From assembly GCF_001294645.1 (NCBI RefSeq), contig NZ_CP011868.1:5704001-5768000 (forward strand): a stretch of 64,000 nt of DNA, written 5' to 3'. Made by a program: the position numbers and the translations under genes. The notes below the pieces were generated by a model. That model saw only the letters and a program-made list of their open reading frames with translations, had not been told where the DNA came from and ran no database searches. The DNA is from Pseudonocardia sp. HH130629-09. GTDB taxonomy: Bacteria; Actinomycetota; Actinomycetes; Mycobacteriales; Pseudonocardiaceae. Every line of letters begins with the position of its first letter. Positions within the stretch are counted from its first letter, which is position 1. Positions 1 through 7,802 of the stretch are shown in pieces.

Positions 1-36
1 ACGCAGAAGCTCGCTGGTCAGGTTGAAAAAGGCTCA
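1..36 (+). repeat. End of MITE-like element, copy 1 (cut by window edge)
   Basis: These 36 bases are identical to the right-hand 36 bases of the complete 167-bp element at 48594-48760 and, inverted, to 54179-54214. They stop exactly at the element tip GGTTGAAAAAGGCTCA. The following bases enter a TetR coding frame that has lost its start, so the element probably inserted into that gene. The rest of the copy lies outside the window. Confidence 0.85.
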
Positions 37-38
37 CT

Positions 39-347
39 GCGTGCGAGCTCGCGGGCTTCAGTGGGCACGACCTGGACTGGGCCGGCGGCACCGTGCTCGC
101 CTTCGTTGTCGGTGCTGTATGGGGAGAGACGTCCTCGACGGCGCCCGCGCTCGGGGAAAACGCAGGCGGCGACGCCGTCGCGCAGGCCCGTGAGCACGCA
201 CGGGAACATCCGAAGCTGCTCGAGCGCTACGACGCCCTCATGAAGGCCGACCCCGAAGAGGTCCGAGAGCAGAGCTTCACGTTCGGTCTTCGGACGATTC
301 TCGACGGACTCGCAGCTCAGCTGAGGAACACCGCCACCTCAAACTGA
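39..347 (+). pseudogene. C-terminal fragment of TetR-family repressor
   Basis: An open frame runs from the element tip to a stop at 347 with no credible start of its own. The translated segment has the shape of the ligand-binding C-terminal domain of tetracycline-repressor-type TetR proteins: a helix with GHDLDWAGGTVLAFVVGAVW, then a charged helix HPKLLERYDAL, and a typical ending FTFGLRTILDGLAAQL. The N-terminal helix-turn-helix half is missing and is replaced by the mobile-element end at 1-36. The first in-frame GTG (position 93) would give only 84 residues without a DNA-binding domain. Two perfect TetR-type palindromes lie 126-179 bp downstream, so this was probably the regulator of the next gene. 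Family assignment is from visible motifs only. Confidence 0.7.
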
Positions 348-472
348 GTCCTAGGGGTTTGCACCGAGCGACCCCTTCCAGCGTCAACTCCTGCGCACGG
401 ACGCCTGGCGCCTGTGCCGCTTTGACATGCGCATGATGCGGTCCCGTTGCGGCGGGATCTGCCACGGACATC

Positions 473-491
473 ACTCGTACAGCGTGCGAGT
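473..491. promoter_or_regulatory. TetR-type operator 1
   Basis: ACTCGTACAGCGTGCGAGT is a near-perfect 19-bp inverted repeat (8-bp arms, 3-bp centre). It pairs with a second copy 35 bp downstream, ahead of the serine hydrolase and directly behind a TetR remnant. Length, symmetry and neighbours fit a TetR dimer site. Confidence 0.7.
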
Positions 492-507
492 CTCCTGCTA
501 CGGTGCT

Positions 508-526
508 ACTCGCACAGTGTACGAGT
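508..526. promoter_or_regulatory. TetR-type operator 2
   Basis: ACTCGCACAGTGTACGAGT is the second 19-bp palindrome, with the same ACTCG...CGAGT arms. It lies about 90 bp ahead of the serine hydrolase start at 618. Two operators 35 bp apart (about 3.3 helical turns) suggest repression of that promoter. Confidence 0.7.
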
Positions 527-617
527 TCCGGCTCGGGCCCCTTGGGCGTCGCCGGACACGCCCGTCCTTCCGCGAGCGGCAGCCGCCGTCCACGCCCGTA
601 CCCCACCGGAGAATGTC

Positions 618-1982
618 GTGGCCCCCACCGACCTGAACACACAACTGACCGACATCGTCGAGCGCCACCCTGTACCCGGCGCCGCTCTCGGGATTTGGCA
701 CGAGGGCGATGTCCGGTTCGCTTTCCACGGATACACCAATGTCGAGAACCCCCTTCCGGTGAACAGCAGGACCCGGTTCCAGATCGGCTCGATCAGCAAG
801 ACGTACGCGGTGACGGCGGTAATGCGGCTCGTGTCCGACGGCGTCGTCACACTCGACGATCCAGTCCGGCAGCATGTGCCCGAGCTGCGACTGGCCGACC
901 AGGCGGCGCTCGAGACCCTCGTCGTTCGCAACCTGCTCAACCACACGGCCGGCTGGGACGGCTCCATGACCTCTGGGTGCCGCGACATCGATGCGCCACT
1001 GAAGGAGTTCGTCCACTGCATCAATGAGCTGGAGCAGCTCGACCCACCCGGAGCCCGGGTGGCCTACAACAACAGCGGCGTCGCGCTGGCCGGGCGGCTC
1101 TTGGAGAACGTCACAGGACAGGACTACGAGGACGCCATCCGATCACTCTTGCTCGAGCCGATCGGGTTGAACCGGACTGGCTTCACCACCGATGACCTGG
1201 TGGCAGAACGCTGCACAGTCGGCCACCAGGAGAACGATGACGGCAACTTCCATGTGGCGCGACCCTGGCGGTGGCCGCGGGCGGCCAACCCTGAAGGAGG
1301 GTTGGTCTCAAGCCTCGGCGACCAGCTGGCTTGGGCGGCATTCCACCTTGGGGATGGCACCACCGAGGACGGCTCGCGCCTAATCAAAGGCTCGCACCTG
1401 GCGGCCATGCGCCGCCCGACCAAGTGCTTGGTCGGAAGCTCGCTCGGGGACGCGGTCGGGCTCGGCTGGTTCCTGACCGAGATCGACGGGACCCTCGTCG
1501 CATCGCATCCGGGGAGCACGAACGGCCAGCACGCCGAGCTGTTGCTGGTGCCGGAGCACCGATTTGCCGTGGCCGTCGCTACGAACGGTGCTCCGAGCGG
1601 GATGAGATTCCTACGGGAGACGACGAACGCCGTCCTTGCCGACCACCTGGGTCTACACCGACCCCGACCGCAGCTGCGTCCCTACAACACGGATCGCGAC
1701 GGAGATGTGGCCGGTGTGTTCGCCAGCAGTCTGCTGCGTCTGGAGGTTAGCGTCGACGACGACGGGGAGCTGCACATGTCGTTGGCTCTGCGGTCCGGCG
1801 ACGAGATCGTCGCTTCCGACGGCATCGAGTCGTGTCGGCTCGGTGTTCTGTCCGGCGACCGCGGCGAGTTCCTTGTACTAGATGGGGCGCTCGAGGGACT
1901 AATGGGCGCATTCGTTCGCGACGCGAACGGCACGGTCACCGAGCTAAGCCTCGACACACGCCTGCATCAGCGCGCCGTCTAG
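618..1982 (+). CDS. Serine hydrolase, class C beta-lactamase/esterase family
   Basis: This 454-residue protein belongs to the class C beta-lactamase/D-alanyl-D-alanine peptidase fold. The nucleophile motif S-x-x-K is seen in GSISKTYAV, the Tyr motif in VAYNNSG, and an HxG-type third motif in SHPGSTNG. The family includes penicillin-binding proteins, esterases and peptide hydrolases, and the substrate cannot be told from sequence. No signal peptide is evident, so a cytoplasmic esterase or peptidase is more likely than a secreted beta-lactamase. The start is GTG at 618, preceded by GGAGA at about 6 bp. An open extension back to 447 would run through the TetR operators and has no family similarity. 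A role in antibiotic self-protection is only a possibility. Confidence 0.85.
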   Translation: MAPTDLNTQLTDIVERHPVPGAALGIWHEGDVRFAFHGYTNVENPLPVNSRTRFQIGSISKTYAVTAVMRLVSDGVVTLDDPVRQHVPELRLADQAALETLVVRNLLNHTAGWDGSMTSGCRDIDAPLKEFVHCINELEQLDPPGARVAYNNSGVALAGRLLENVTGQDYEDAIRSLLLEPIGLNRTGFTTDDLVAERCTVGHQENDDGNFHVARPWRWPRAANPEGGLVSSLGDQLAWAAFHLGDGTTEDGSRLIKGSHLAAMRRPTKCLVGSSLGDAVGLGWFLTEIDGTLVASHPGSTNGQHAELLLVPEHRFAVAVATNGAPSGMRFLRETTNAVLADHLGLHRPRPQLRPYNTDRDGDVAGVFASSLLRLEVSVDDDGELHMSLALRSGDEIVASDGIESCRLGVLSGDRGEFLVLDGALEGLMGAFVRDANGTVTELSLDTRLHQRAV

Positions 1983-2249
1983 TCCCGGGCCGTGATGCCG
2001 CGTCGCACTCGCAGCAGACGGCTGAGGTCGTCGAGCGGGCCCCGTCCGCATCATCGCCCACCAGGCCCGGACACGCTTGGCACAGACCGGACGCGGCGCT
2101 GTCGCACTCAGCTGACTGACTCGAGTACAGGCTGGTCCGGGTGTACCAGGACGGCGTCAAACGCCGCGTATGCGACGTGGGGCCGGTGACGGCGGTCCCC
2201 GTAAGAAAGCGACGACGTAGAGTCCACCAGATCCGATTTCTCACTAGCC

Positions 2250-3572
2250 TCACCAAGGTCCAGTAATCGCGAACAGGGTGCCGGGCTGCTGAATGCCAGC
2301 GAACAGCACCCGCCCGTCGGGAGAGAAGGTGGGACCGGTGAACTCCGAGCCCATCTGGCTGCGCGCGATCGCGAACACGTCCCCGTCGGCCGTGACGCCG
2401 GCGAGGTGGTTGTCGCCGTCTCCGTCGGTGGACACGATCAGTCCGCCGAACGGGGCGGCGACGATGTTGTCCGGGGCCTCGACGGTCTCCCCGCCGGCCT
2501 CGACGGCGAACACCGTGGTGAGAGTCAGGCTGGAGGCCTTGGGGTTGTAGTGCCAGATCTGGCCGCGGTGGGAGTCGGAGTAGCTGGACACCAGATAGGC
2601 GCCGGCGGCGCCGTCATGGGCGGCCCACCAGGCGCCCTCCAGCTTCTTCGCCCGGGTGATCCCGTCGAGGGAGCGCACCGAGCTCTGGGCGGCGTCGCGG
2701 TCGGTGACCGGCACCCACTTCACGGTGTAGGCGGTGCCGACGGCGTCGGCCTGGTCGAGGTCGGTGACGAGGTTGCCGGAGCGGTCGGTGGCCGCCATCG
2801 CGGCGAGCTCGCCGGCGTCGGCGTCGAGGGCCTTGAGCGCGCCGCTGCGGCCGCGGAACCCGGCGGGTGGTGCCCACCGGTAGACGGTGCCGTAGGGGTC
2901 CGAGGTGTCCTCGGTGAGGTAGATGGTGAGGGTGTCGGGGTCGACGCAGCAGGCCTCGTGGACGAACCGGCCGAGGGCCTTGATCGGCTGTGGGTCCTGG
3001 TTGGCCTGCAGGTTGACCGGGTCGACCTCGAAGACGTAGCCGTGCCCGTTCTTGTCGGTCTCCTCGCAGGTCAGCCAGGTTCCCCAGGGGGTGACACCGC
3101 CGGCGCAGTTGGTGGAGGTGCCGGCGAGGGCGACGGTCTCCCAGATGAGCTCGCCGTTGGGGGTGGTCTTGACGACGGTGCAGCCGCCGCCTGCGTCGTC
3201 GCGCCAGGTGTAGCCGCGCAGGTGCGGGACGGCGCCGTCGTCGTCGGGGCCCCCGCGGACCTCGTGGTTGAGCACCACGAGCACGTTCCCGTCCGGCGCG
3301 GCGAACGCCGCGGCGCCGTCGTGGATCCCGGGCGAGGGGTGCTCGGAGTACAGGCGGGTCTTCCCAGCCTGGGTGACCACGCGGTAGGAGAAGCCCTCGG
3401 GCAGCGCGAGCATGCCCTTCGGGTCATCGACGAGCGGCCCGTACCCGGCCGCCGCGACAGGCTGCGCAGCGCCGCCCCCTCGGCCGAGCAGCCCATGGAC
3501 AGGTCCGGTCACCGCGACGCCGAGACCGACTTGCCCGCTACGACGTAGAAACCGACGTCTGTCGATCAGCAC
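2250..3572 (-). CDS. PhoX-like phosphatase (DUF839), Tat-exported
   Basis: This 440-residue protein begins with a twin-arginine signal (DRRRFLRRSGQ, then a hydrophobic stretch GLGVAVTGP), so it is predicted to be exported folded. The mature part is a beta-propeller-like DUF839/PhoX protein. Visible features include VLNHEVRGG near the N-terminus, the GGVTPWGTWLTCEE block with HGYVFEVDP, ALGRFVHEACCVD, YLTEDTSDPYGTVYRW, and the closing FSPDGRVLFAGIQQPGTLFAITGPW. PhoX enzymes are calcium/iron-dependent alkaline phosphatases that release phosphate from organic phosphates outside the cell. Size fits the shorter actinobacterial members. The start is GTG at 3572 with GGAGGAG upstream. It shows no functional link to the NRPS cluster. 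Confidence 0.85.
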   Translation of the reverse strand: MLIDRRRFLRRSGQVGLGVAVTGPVHGLLGRGGGAAQPVAAAGYGPLVDDPKGMLALPEGFSYRVVTQAGKTRLYSEHPSPGIHDGAAAFAAPDGNVLVVLNHEVRGGPDDDGAVPHLRGYTWRDDAGGGCTVVKTTPNGELIWETVALAGTSTNCAGGVTPWGTWLTCEETDKNGHGYVFEVDPVNLQANQDPQPIKALGRFVHEACCVDPDTLTIYLTEDTSDPYGTVYRWAPPAGFRGRSGALKALDADAGELAAMAATDRSGNLVTDLDQADAVGTAYTVKWVPVTDRDAAQSSVRSLDGITRAKKLEGAWWAAHDGAAGAYLVSSYSDSHRGQIWHYNPKASSLTLTTVFAVEAGGETVEAPDNIVAAPFGGLIVSTDGDGDNHLAGVTADGDVFAIARSQMGSEFTGPTFSPDGRVLFAGIQQPGTLFAITGPW

Positions 3573-3647
3573 GAATCTCCTCCTCGAGGAACAGCGGCCA
3601 GCGCGCCGGAAAGGGCCACGGGTCCACCGAAGCTGGCCCGAGTCGCG

Positions 3648-4060
3648 CTAGCGCTCGAACAGATCGGTGCCGAGGTAGTTGTCCCAGTCGGCGTCTTCAA
3701 GGCCATGCCCCCCGGATCGCAGGTGGTAGCTCATACCGGGCCCCCGAAAGCTCTTCCCAGCCGTCGGTGGCCAGCTCGTCGACGGCAGCCCGGTGTCCCC
3801 CAGCCCGTAGAGCGCATAGACCCGGGCGGCACCGAGGTAGGACAGGAACTCGCCCTGGGGGTCCGCGTTGCCGTCGTCAGTGGCCGAGGCGACCACGACC
3901 CGGCCCGGCGCGATCAGCGCGAGCAGCTCGTTCTGATCCACCGGCAGGGCGCTGGCGTTTCCGCTGAAGCGCTTGTAGGTCTCGGGGAACCAGTGCGGGA
4001 ACTGGGAGTTGATCGCCGAGATCGACTCCAACGGCAAGGGCGTGCCGGTCAGACGCGGAC
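3648..4060 (-). pseudogene. C-terminal stump of glucuronoyl-esterase-like (CE15) hydrolase
   Basis: The last ~135 residues of a minus-strand frame look like the C-terminus of a CE15/acetyl-xylan-esterase-like alpha/beta hydrolase. Visible blocks are INSQFPHWFPETYKRFSGN, ALPVDQNELLALIAPGRVVV, a DDGNADPQGEFLSYLGA segment and a final His region (YHLRSGGHGLEDADWDNYL). Upstream of about 4060 the frame turns into low-complexity Arg/Pro sequence unrelated to the family. The nucleophile elbow and most of the fold are absent, so this is a truncated, probably non-functional gene. The break lies next to the IS3 element. Confidence 0.6.
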
Positions 4061-4371
4061 GGACGACGCCCGCTCCGCGGGACCCGCCGCGACACCCGCG
4101 CCCACCCCCGGACGCGGGCGTGTCCTCGGATACGGGGATCCTGTCTGGATGGGCAGCCAGCGCCGCCTGGCGGCACCGACACCACCGACCTATCTGGAGC
4201 GCCTGCGCGCGGAACTCCGCCGTCTCCACGAGAGCTATGACGCGGTCCTTGCCGACTCGGCGATCCACAACGTCCACCCAGGCCGGGGCGGTCACGGGGG
4301 GTTCACATTCATAGGCTTCGCGGCGTGGGACTGGGTCCCCAGTGCGGTTCCCCCGAGATCGTGGAGGGTTC

Positions 4372-5301
4372 TTATGCCGCGTCTCGGGTGAGGGCGGCGT
4401 TCTCGTAGTTGATCGGTGAGAGCCCGGCGGCGGCACTGTGTCGCCGCCGGTGGTTGTAGAAGCCGTAACACCAGTCGATGACCGCCGCCCGCGCCCTACT
4501 GATGGTGTCGAAGTCGTTGCGGGACAGCACTTCCCACTCCAGGCTGGAGAAGAACGCCTCCGCCGCGGCATTGTCGAAACACGACCCGACCCGGCCCATC
4601 GACTGACGGATGTCGAGCCGCCGACACAGAGCGGTGAACGCGCCCGCGGTGTAGGTCGACCCGCGGTCGGTGTGGAAGATCACCCCGGCGATTCGGTCCG
4701 CCCCGCCGCGGGCCGCCACCGCCATCCGGATCGCCGCACACGCCAGCTCGGGGTTCGGGTGCAGCCCCGTGGCCGCGCCGAGCAGCCGCCGCGAGTACAG
4801 GTCGATCACCGTGGCCAGATACAACTTCCCGGCCGCGGTGGGGATCTCGGTCATGTCCCCGACCCATCTGCGGTTCGGCTCGGCCGCAGTGAAACCCCGA
4901 CGAAGCAGGTCCGGGAACTTCGGCGCCGTGCGGTCCTGGCGGGTCAGTCCGTTGTGCCGCTTGATCCGGCGGGCGACCAGGCCCTGGCGGCGCATCGAGT
5001 CCGCCACGGTCTTCTCCGACACCCGCCATCCGGCCTCACACAGGTCGGCGTGCAGACGGGGTGAGCCGTGTAGCCGCTGGGCGTCGTCGAACGCCACGGC
5101 CACGGCGGCGTCCAACGCGCAGCGGCGCTTCTCGGTCGCGGTGGCACCACCGTCGGAACGCGCGGCGCGGTCGAGCCACTTGTACAGCCAGGAGATCGAC
5201 ACCCCCAACAGGGCGCAGGCCAGCGTGTGCGGCACCCGGTGGAAGGTCCTCTGGTCGGCGATGAAACGGGCCACGCTCACTTCGTCGCCTCCTTGACCCA
5301 C
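4372..5301 (-). CDS. IS3-family transposase OrfB (DDE integrase)
   Basis: This 309-residue protein is the catalytic half of an IS3 transposase. An HTH_21-like N-terminal part (AQRLHGSPRLHADL, GWRVSEKTVADSMRRQGL) is followed by the rve integrase core. The core has the first acidic residue in WVGDMTEIPT, the second in FHTDRGSTYT, and the Glu in SCFDNAAAEAFFSSLEWE. It overlaps orfA by about 25 bp in a different frame, the usual arrangement for a programmed -1 frameshift fusion. Confidence 0.9.
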   Translation of the reverse strand: MGQGGDEVSVARFIADQRTFHRVPHTLACALLGVSISWLYKWLDRAARSDGGATATEKRRCALDAAVAVAFDDAQRLHGSPRLHADLCEAGWRVSEKTVADSMRRQGLVARRIKRHNGLTRQDRTAPKFPDLLRRGFTAAEPNRRWVGDMTEIPTAAGKLYLATVIDLYSRRLLGAATGLHPNPELACAAIRMAVAARGGADRIAGVIFHTDRGSTYTAGAFTALCRRLDIRQSMGRVGSCFDNAAAEAFFSSLEWEVLSRNDFDTISRARAAVIDWCYGFYNHRRRHSAAAGLSPINYENAALTRDAA

Positions 5302-5517
5302 AGGACCACGGATCGCTTGAGGACATCACGCTCCATCCGCAGCTCGGCGTTCTCCGCGCGCAGCCGCTTGAGCTCCTCGACGCCGCCGCGAGACAGGCCC
5401 TCGGTGTCCTCGCGGGCCTCTCGTGCACGGGCCACCCAGTTGCCCAGCGTGCCCTCGTTGACCCCCAGGTCACGGGCGACCTGGGCGATCGGCTTGCCCG
5501 TCTCCTCCACGACCCGG
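5277..5517 (-). pseudogene. IS3-family OrfA, 5' end removed by IS21
   Basis: A helix-turn-helix plus leucine-zipper OrfA. Visible are EETGKPIAQVARDLGVNEGT, then EELKRLRAENAELRMERDVL. Family members start about 15 residues earlier. Here the coding frame runs straight into the IS21 terminus at 5518, so the true start is lost. Confidence 0.8.
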
Positions 5518-5589
5518 TGTCGACGACGGGCTCAGACTGACCCCCTAGCGTCGGCTTGGGATTGACCCCCTCTGCACGACGCTGAGGGG

Positions 5590-6849
5590 GTGTTGTCGGT
5601 GGAGGACTGGGCCGAGATCCGTCGTCTGCATCGGGCCGAGGGTGTCCCGATCAAGGAGATCGCCCGCCGGCTGGGGGTGGCCCGCAACACGGTGCGCTCC
5701 GCGTTGCGGGCGCCGGGCCCGCCGAAGCGGGAACGGGGCCCGCGGGGATCGCTGGCGGATGCGGTCGAGCCGCAGGTGCGGGCATTGCTGGCGCAGTTCC
5801 CACGCATGCCGGCCACGGTGATCGCAGAGCGGATCGGGTGGGAGCACTCGCTGACCGTGCTCAAGGACCGGATCCGCCAGATCCGCCCCGAGTATGTCGG
5901 GATCGACCCGGTCGACCGGGTCGCCTACGCACCGGGCGAGATCACCCAGTGCGACCTGTGGTTCCCCGAGACCACGATCCCCGTCGGCCCAGGCCAGGAA
6001 CGGGTCCTACCGGTGCTGGTGATGACGCTGGGCTACTCGCGGTTCTTGTCCGCGACGATGATCCCCTCGCGCCAGGCCGGGGACATCCTGTCCGGGATGT
6101 GGCAGCTGATCAGCGACGTCGGGCGGGTGACCCGCACGCTGGTCTGGGACCGGGAGTCTGCGATCGGCGGGACCGGGCGGGTCTCGGCACCGGCCGCTGC
6201 GTTCGCCGGCACTCTGGCCACCCGGATCCGGCTTGCCCCACCGCGGGATCCGGAGTTCAAGGGGCTGGTCGAACGCAACAACGGCTACTTCGAGACCTCG
6301 TTCCTGCCCGGACGTCGCTTCGCCTCCCCAGCCGACTTCAACCACCAGATCGACGACTGGCTGGCCCGGGCCAACACCCGCACCGTCCGAGCGATCGGCG
6401 GCCGCCCGGTGGACGTGCTCGCCCACGACTACGCGGCGATGACTCCGCTGCCGCCGCTGGACCCGCCGATCGGGCTGGCCCAGCGGATCCGGCTGGCACG
6501 GGACTACTACGTCCGCGTCGATGCCAACGACTACTCCGTGGATCCGCAGATGATCGGCCGGTTCGTCGATGTCGCCGCCTCACCGCGCGAGGTCGTCGTC
6601 TACTGCGCCGGCCAGGTCGTCGCCCGTCACGACCGCAGCTGGGCCCGCCACGCGGTGATCACCGACCCGGCGCACCAGCACACCGCCGCGGCGATGCGCC
6701 GCGCCCTGGCCCACGACCGCAACACCCGACAGGCCGCAGCACGCCGTCACCTCGACGGCCACCCGGTGACCCTGCGCGCACTGCCCGACTACGACGCCCT
6801 GTTCGGTGTCGACTTCGTCTCCACTGCCGAGGAAGCGAGCAGCTCATGA
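5590..6849 (+). CDS. istA: IS21 transposase IstA
   Basis: This 419-residue DDE transposase starts with an HTH region (IRRLHRAEGVPIKEIARRLG), followed by the integrase core with TQCDLWFPET and a WDRESAIGG block. The later PRDPEFKGLVERNNGYFE stretch supplies the Glu. Its stop overlaps the istB start by ATGA (6846-6849), coupling the two proteins as in other IS21 elements. Start GTG at 5590. Confidence 0.92.
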   Translation: MLSVEDWAEIRRLHRAEGVPIKEIARRLGVARNTVRSALRAPGPPKRERGPRGSLADAVEPQVRALLAQFPRMPATVIAERIGWEHSLTVLKDRIRQIRPEYVGIDPVDRVAYAPGEITQCDLWFPETTIPVGPGQERVLPVLVMTLGYSRFLSATMIPSRQAGDILSGMWQLISDVGRVTRTLVWDRESAIGGTGRVSAPAAAFAGTLATRIRLAPPRDPEFKGLVERNNGYFETSFLPGRRFASPADFNHQIDDWLARANTRTVRAIGGRPVDVLAHDYAAMTPLPPLDPPIGLAQRIRLARDYYVRVDANDYSVDPQMIGRFVDVAASPREVVVYCAGQVVARHDRSWARHAVITDPAHQHTAAAMRRALAHDRNTRQAAARRHLDGHPVTLRALPDYDALFGVDFVSTAEEASSS

Positions 6850-7697
6850 CAACCACACCACCGAAGATCACCACCGACCCCGCTGGGAGCTCGGGGCCGG
6901 CCGGTCCGGTGCTGGCCGCGGTCCCCGACGGACTGCCGGCGATGATCGCCTACCTGACCCGGGTCCTGAAGACCCCGACCATCGCGGCCAGCTGGGAACA
7001 GCTTGCCGCCCAGGCCCGTGAGGAGAACTGGTCGCACGAGGAGTATCTGGGCGCGCTGCTGCAGCGCCAGGTCGCCGACCGCGAGTCCAAGGGCACGGTC
7101 ATGCGGATCCGCACCGCGCACTTCCCCCAGGTCAAGACCTTGGAGGACTTCAACCTCGACCATCTGCCCTCGCTGCGCCGCGACATCCTGGCCCACCTGG
7201 CCACGAGCACGTTCGTCGCCAAGTGCGAGAACGTGATCCTGCTCGGCCCGCCCGGGATCGGGAAGACCCACCTCGCGATCGGGCTCGGCGTCAAAGCCGC
7301 CCACGCCGGCTACTCGGTCCTGTTCGACACCGCCAGCAACTGGATCACCAGACTCGCCGCCGCGCACCAGAGCGGCCGGCTCGAGGCCGAGCTGAAGAAG
7401 ATCCGCCGCTACAAACTGATCATCATCGACGAGGTCGGCTACATCCCGTTCGACCAGGACGCAGCGAACCTGTTCTTCCAGCTCATCGCTTCCCGCTATG
7501 AACAAGGCAGCGTCATGGTCACCAGCAATCTGCCCTTCGGCCGCTGGGGCGAGACCTTCTCCGACGACGTCGTCGCCGCAGCCATGATCGACCGCCTCGT
7601 CCACCACGCCGAAGTCCTGACCCTGTCCGGGGACTCCTACCGCACCCGCGCCCGACGCGAGCTCCTGGCCAAACACAACCGCGCCAGCAACGACTGA
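6846..7697 (+). CDS. istB: IS21 helper ATPase IstB
   Basis: This 283-residue AAA+ ATPase of the DnaC/IstB family assists IstA in target selection. Walker A is GPPGIGKTH, Walker B is KLIIIDEVGYIPF, and a TSNLPFGRWGE sensor region follows. The ATG at 6846 overlaps the istA stop. A longer open frame reaching back to 5838 is istA read out of frame and should not be annotated. Confidence 0.92.
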   Translation: MTTTPPKITTDPAGSSGPAGPVLAAVPDGLPAMIAYLTRVLKTPTIAASWEQLAAQAREENWSHEEYLGALLQRQVADRESKGTVMRIRTAHFPQVKTLEDFNLDHLPSLRRDILAHLATSTFVAKCENVILLGPPGIGKTHLAIGLGVKAAHAGYSVLFDTASNWITRLAAAHQSGRLEAELKKIRRYKLIIIDEVGYIPFDQDAANLFFQLIASRYEQGSVMVTSNLPFGRWGETFSDDVVAAAMIDRLVHHAEVLTLSGDSYRTRARRELLAKHNRASND

Positions 7698-7778
7698 CCA
7701 TCACCACACCACGCCGGGGGTCAGTTCCAATCCGTCGCTACGGGGTCACTCCCAACCCGCCGTTGACAGCAGCGGCAT

Positions 7779-7800
7779 GCGGTTCCCCCATGATCGGGGG
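7779..7800. repeat. Orphan copy of the IS1380 transposase-end sequence
   Basis: TGCGGTTCCCCCATGATCGGGG (22 bases overall, between IS21 and IS256) recurs inverted at 9231-9252, where it spans the stop codon and distal end of the IS1380 transposase gene. It is probably the stub of a second, oppositely oriented IS1380 copy removed by later insertions. Confidence 0.5.
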
Positions 7801-7802
7801 GA

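Larger units (their letters stand above)
4345..5517 (-). mobile_element. IS3-family element, left copy, truncated by IS21
   Basis: The element carries overlapping orfA/orfB genes on the minus strand. Its orfA end is cut at 5517/5518, where the IS21 tip TGTCGACGACGGGC begins, so this copy cannot have both ends and is dead. The orfB-proximal end is placed near 4345 only because sequence before it is unrelated. No matching inverted repeat survives to prove it. Confidence 0.65.
5518..7768 (+). mobile_element. IS21-family insertion sequence (complete)
   Basis: A 2251-bp element whose tips are related: TGTCGACGACGGGC at the left, and TGTCAACGGCGGGTTGG reading inward at the right. Both ends also carry the internal repeat TGACCCC[C/G]TAGCG[T/A]CGG followed by a second TGACCCC, the multiple terminal sites typical of IS21. 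It contains istA and istB overlapping at ATGA. It sits inside orfA of the IS3 copy. No matching target duplication is visible, so later rearrangement is likely. A 39-bp remnant of the same right end occurs at 54266-54304. Confidence 0.85.

Noticed and set aside
447..617. 57-residue extension of the serine hydrolase
   Set aside because: It runs through the two operators and lacks a ribosome site; GTG 618 has GGAGA in place and fits the family start.
2406..3548. 380-residue plus-strand frame
   Set aside because: Antisense of the PhoX-like gene; Gly/Val-rich shadow.
4061..4571. N-terminal part of the minus-strand frame ending at 3648
   Set aside because: Overlaps the IS3 end and is Arg/Pro/Ser-rich; only the C-terminal part resembles a CE15 esterase.
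5838..6845. Long N-terminal extension of IstB
   Set aside because: The extra ~336 residues are istA read in another frame; istB starts at ATG 6846, overlapping the istA stop.
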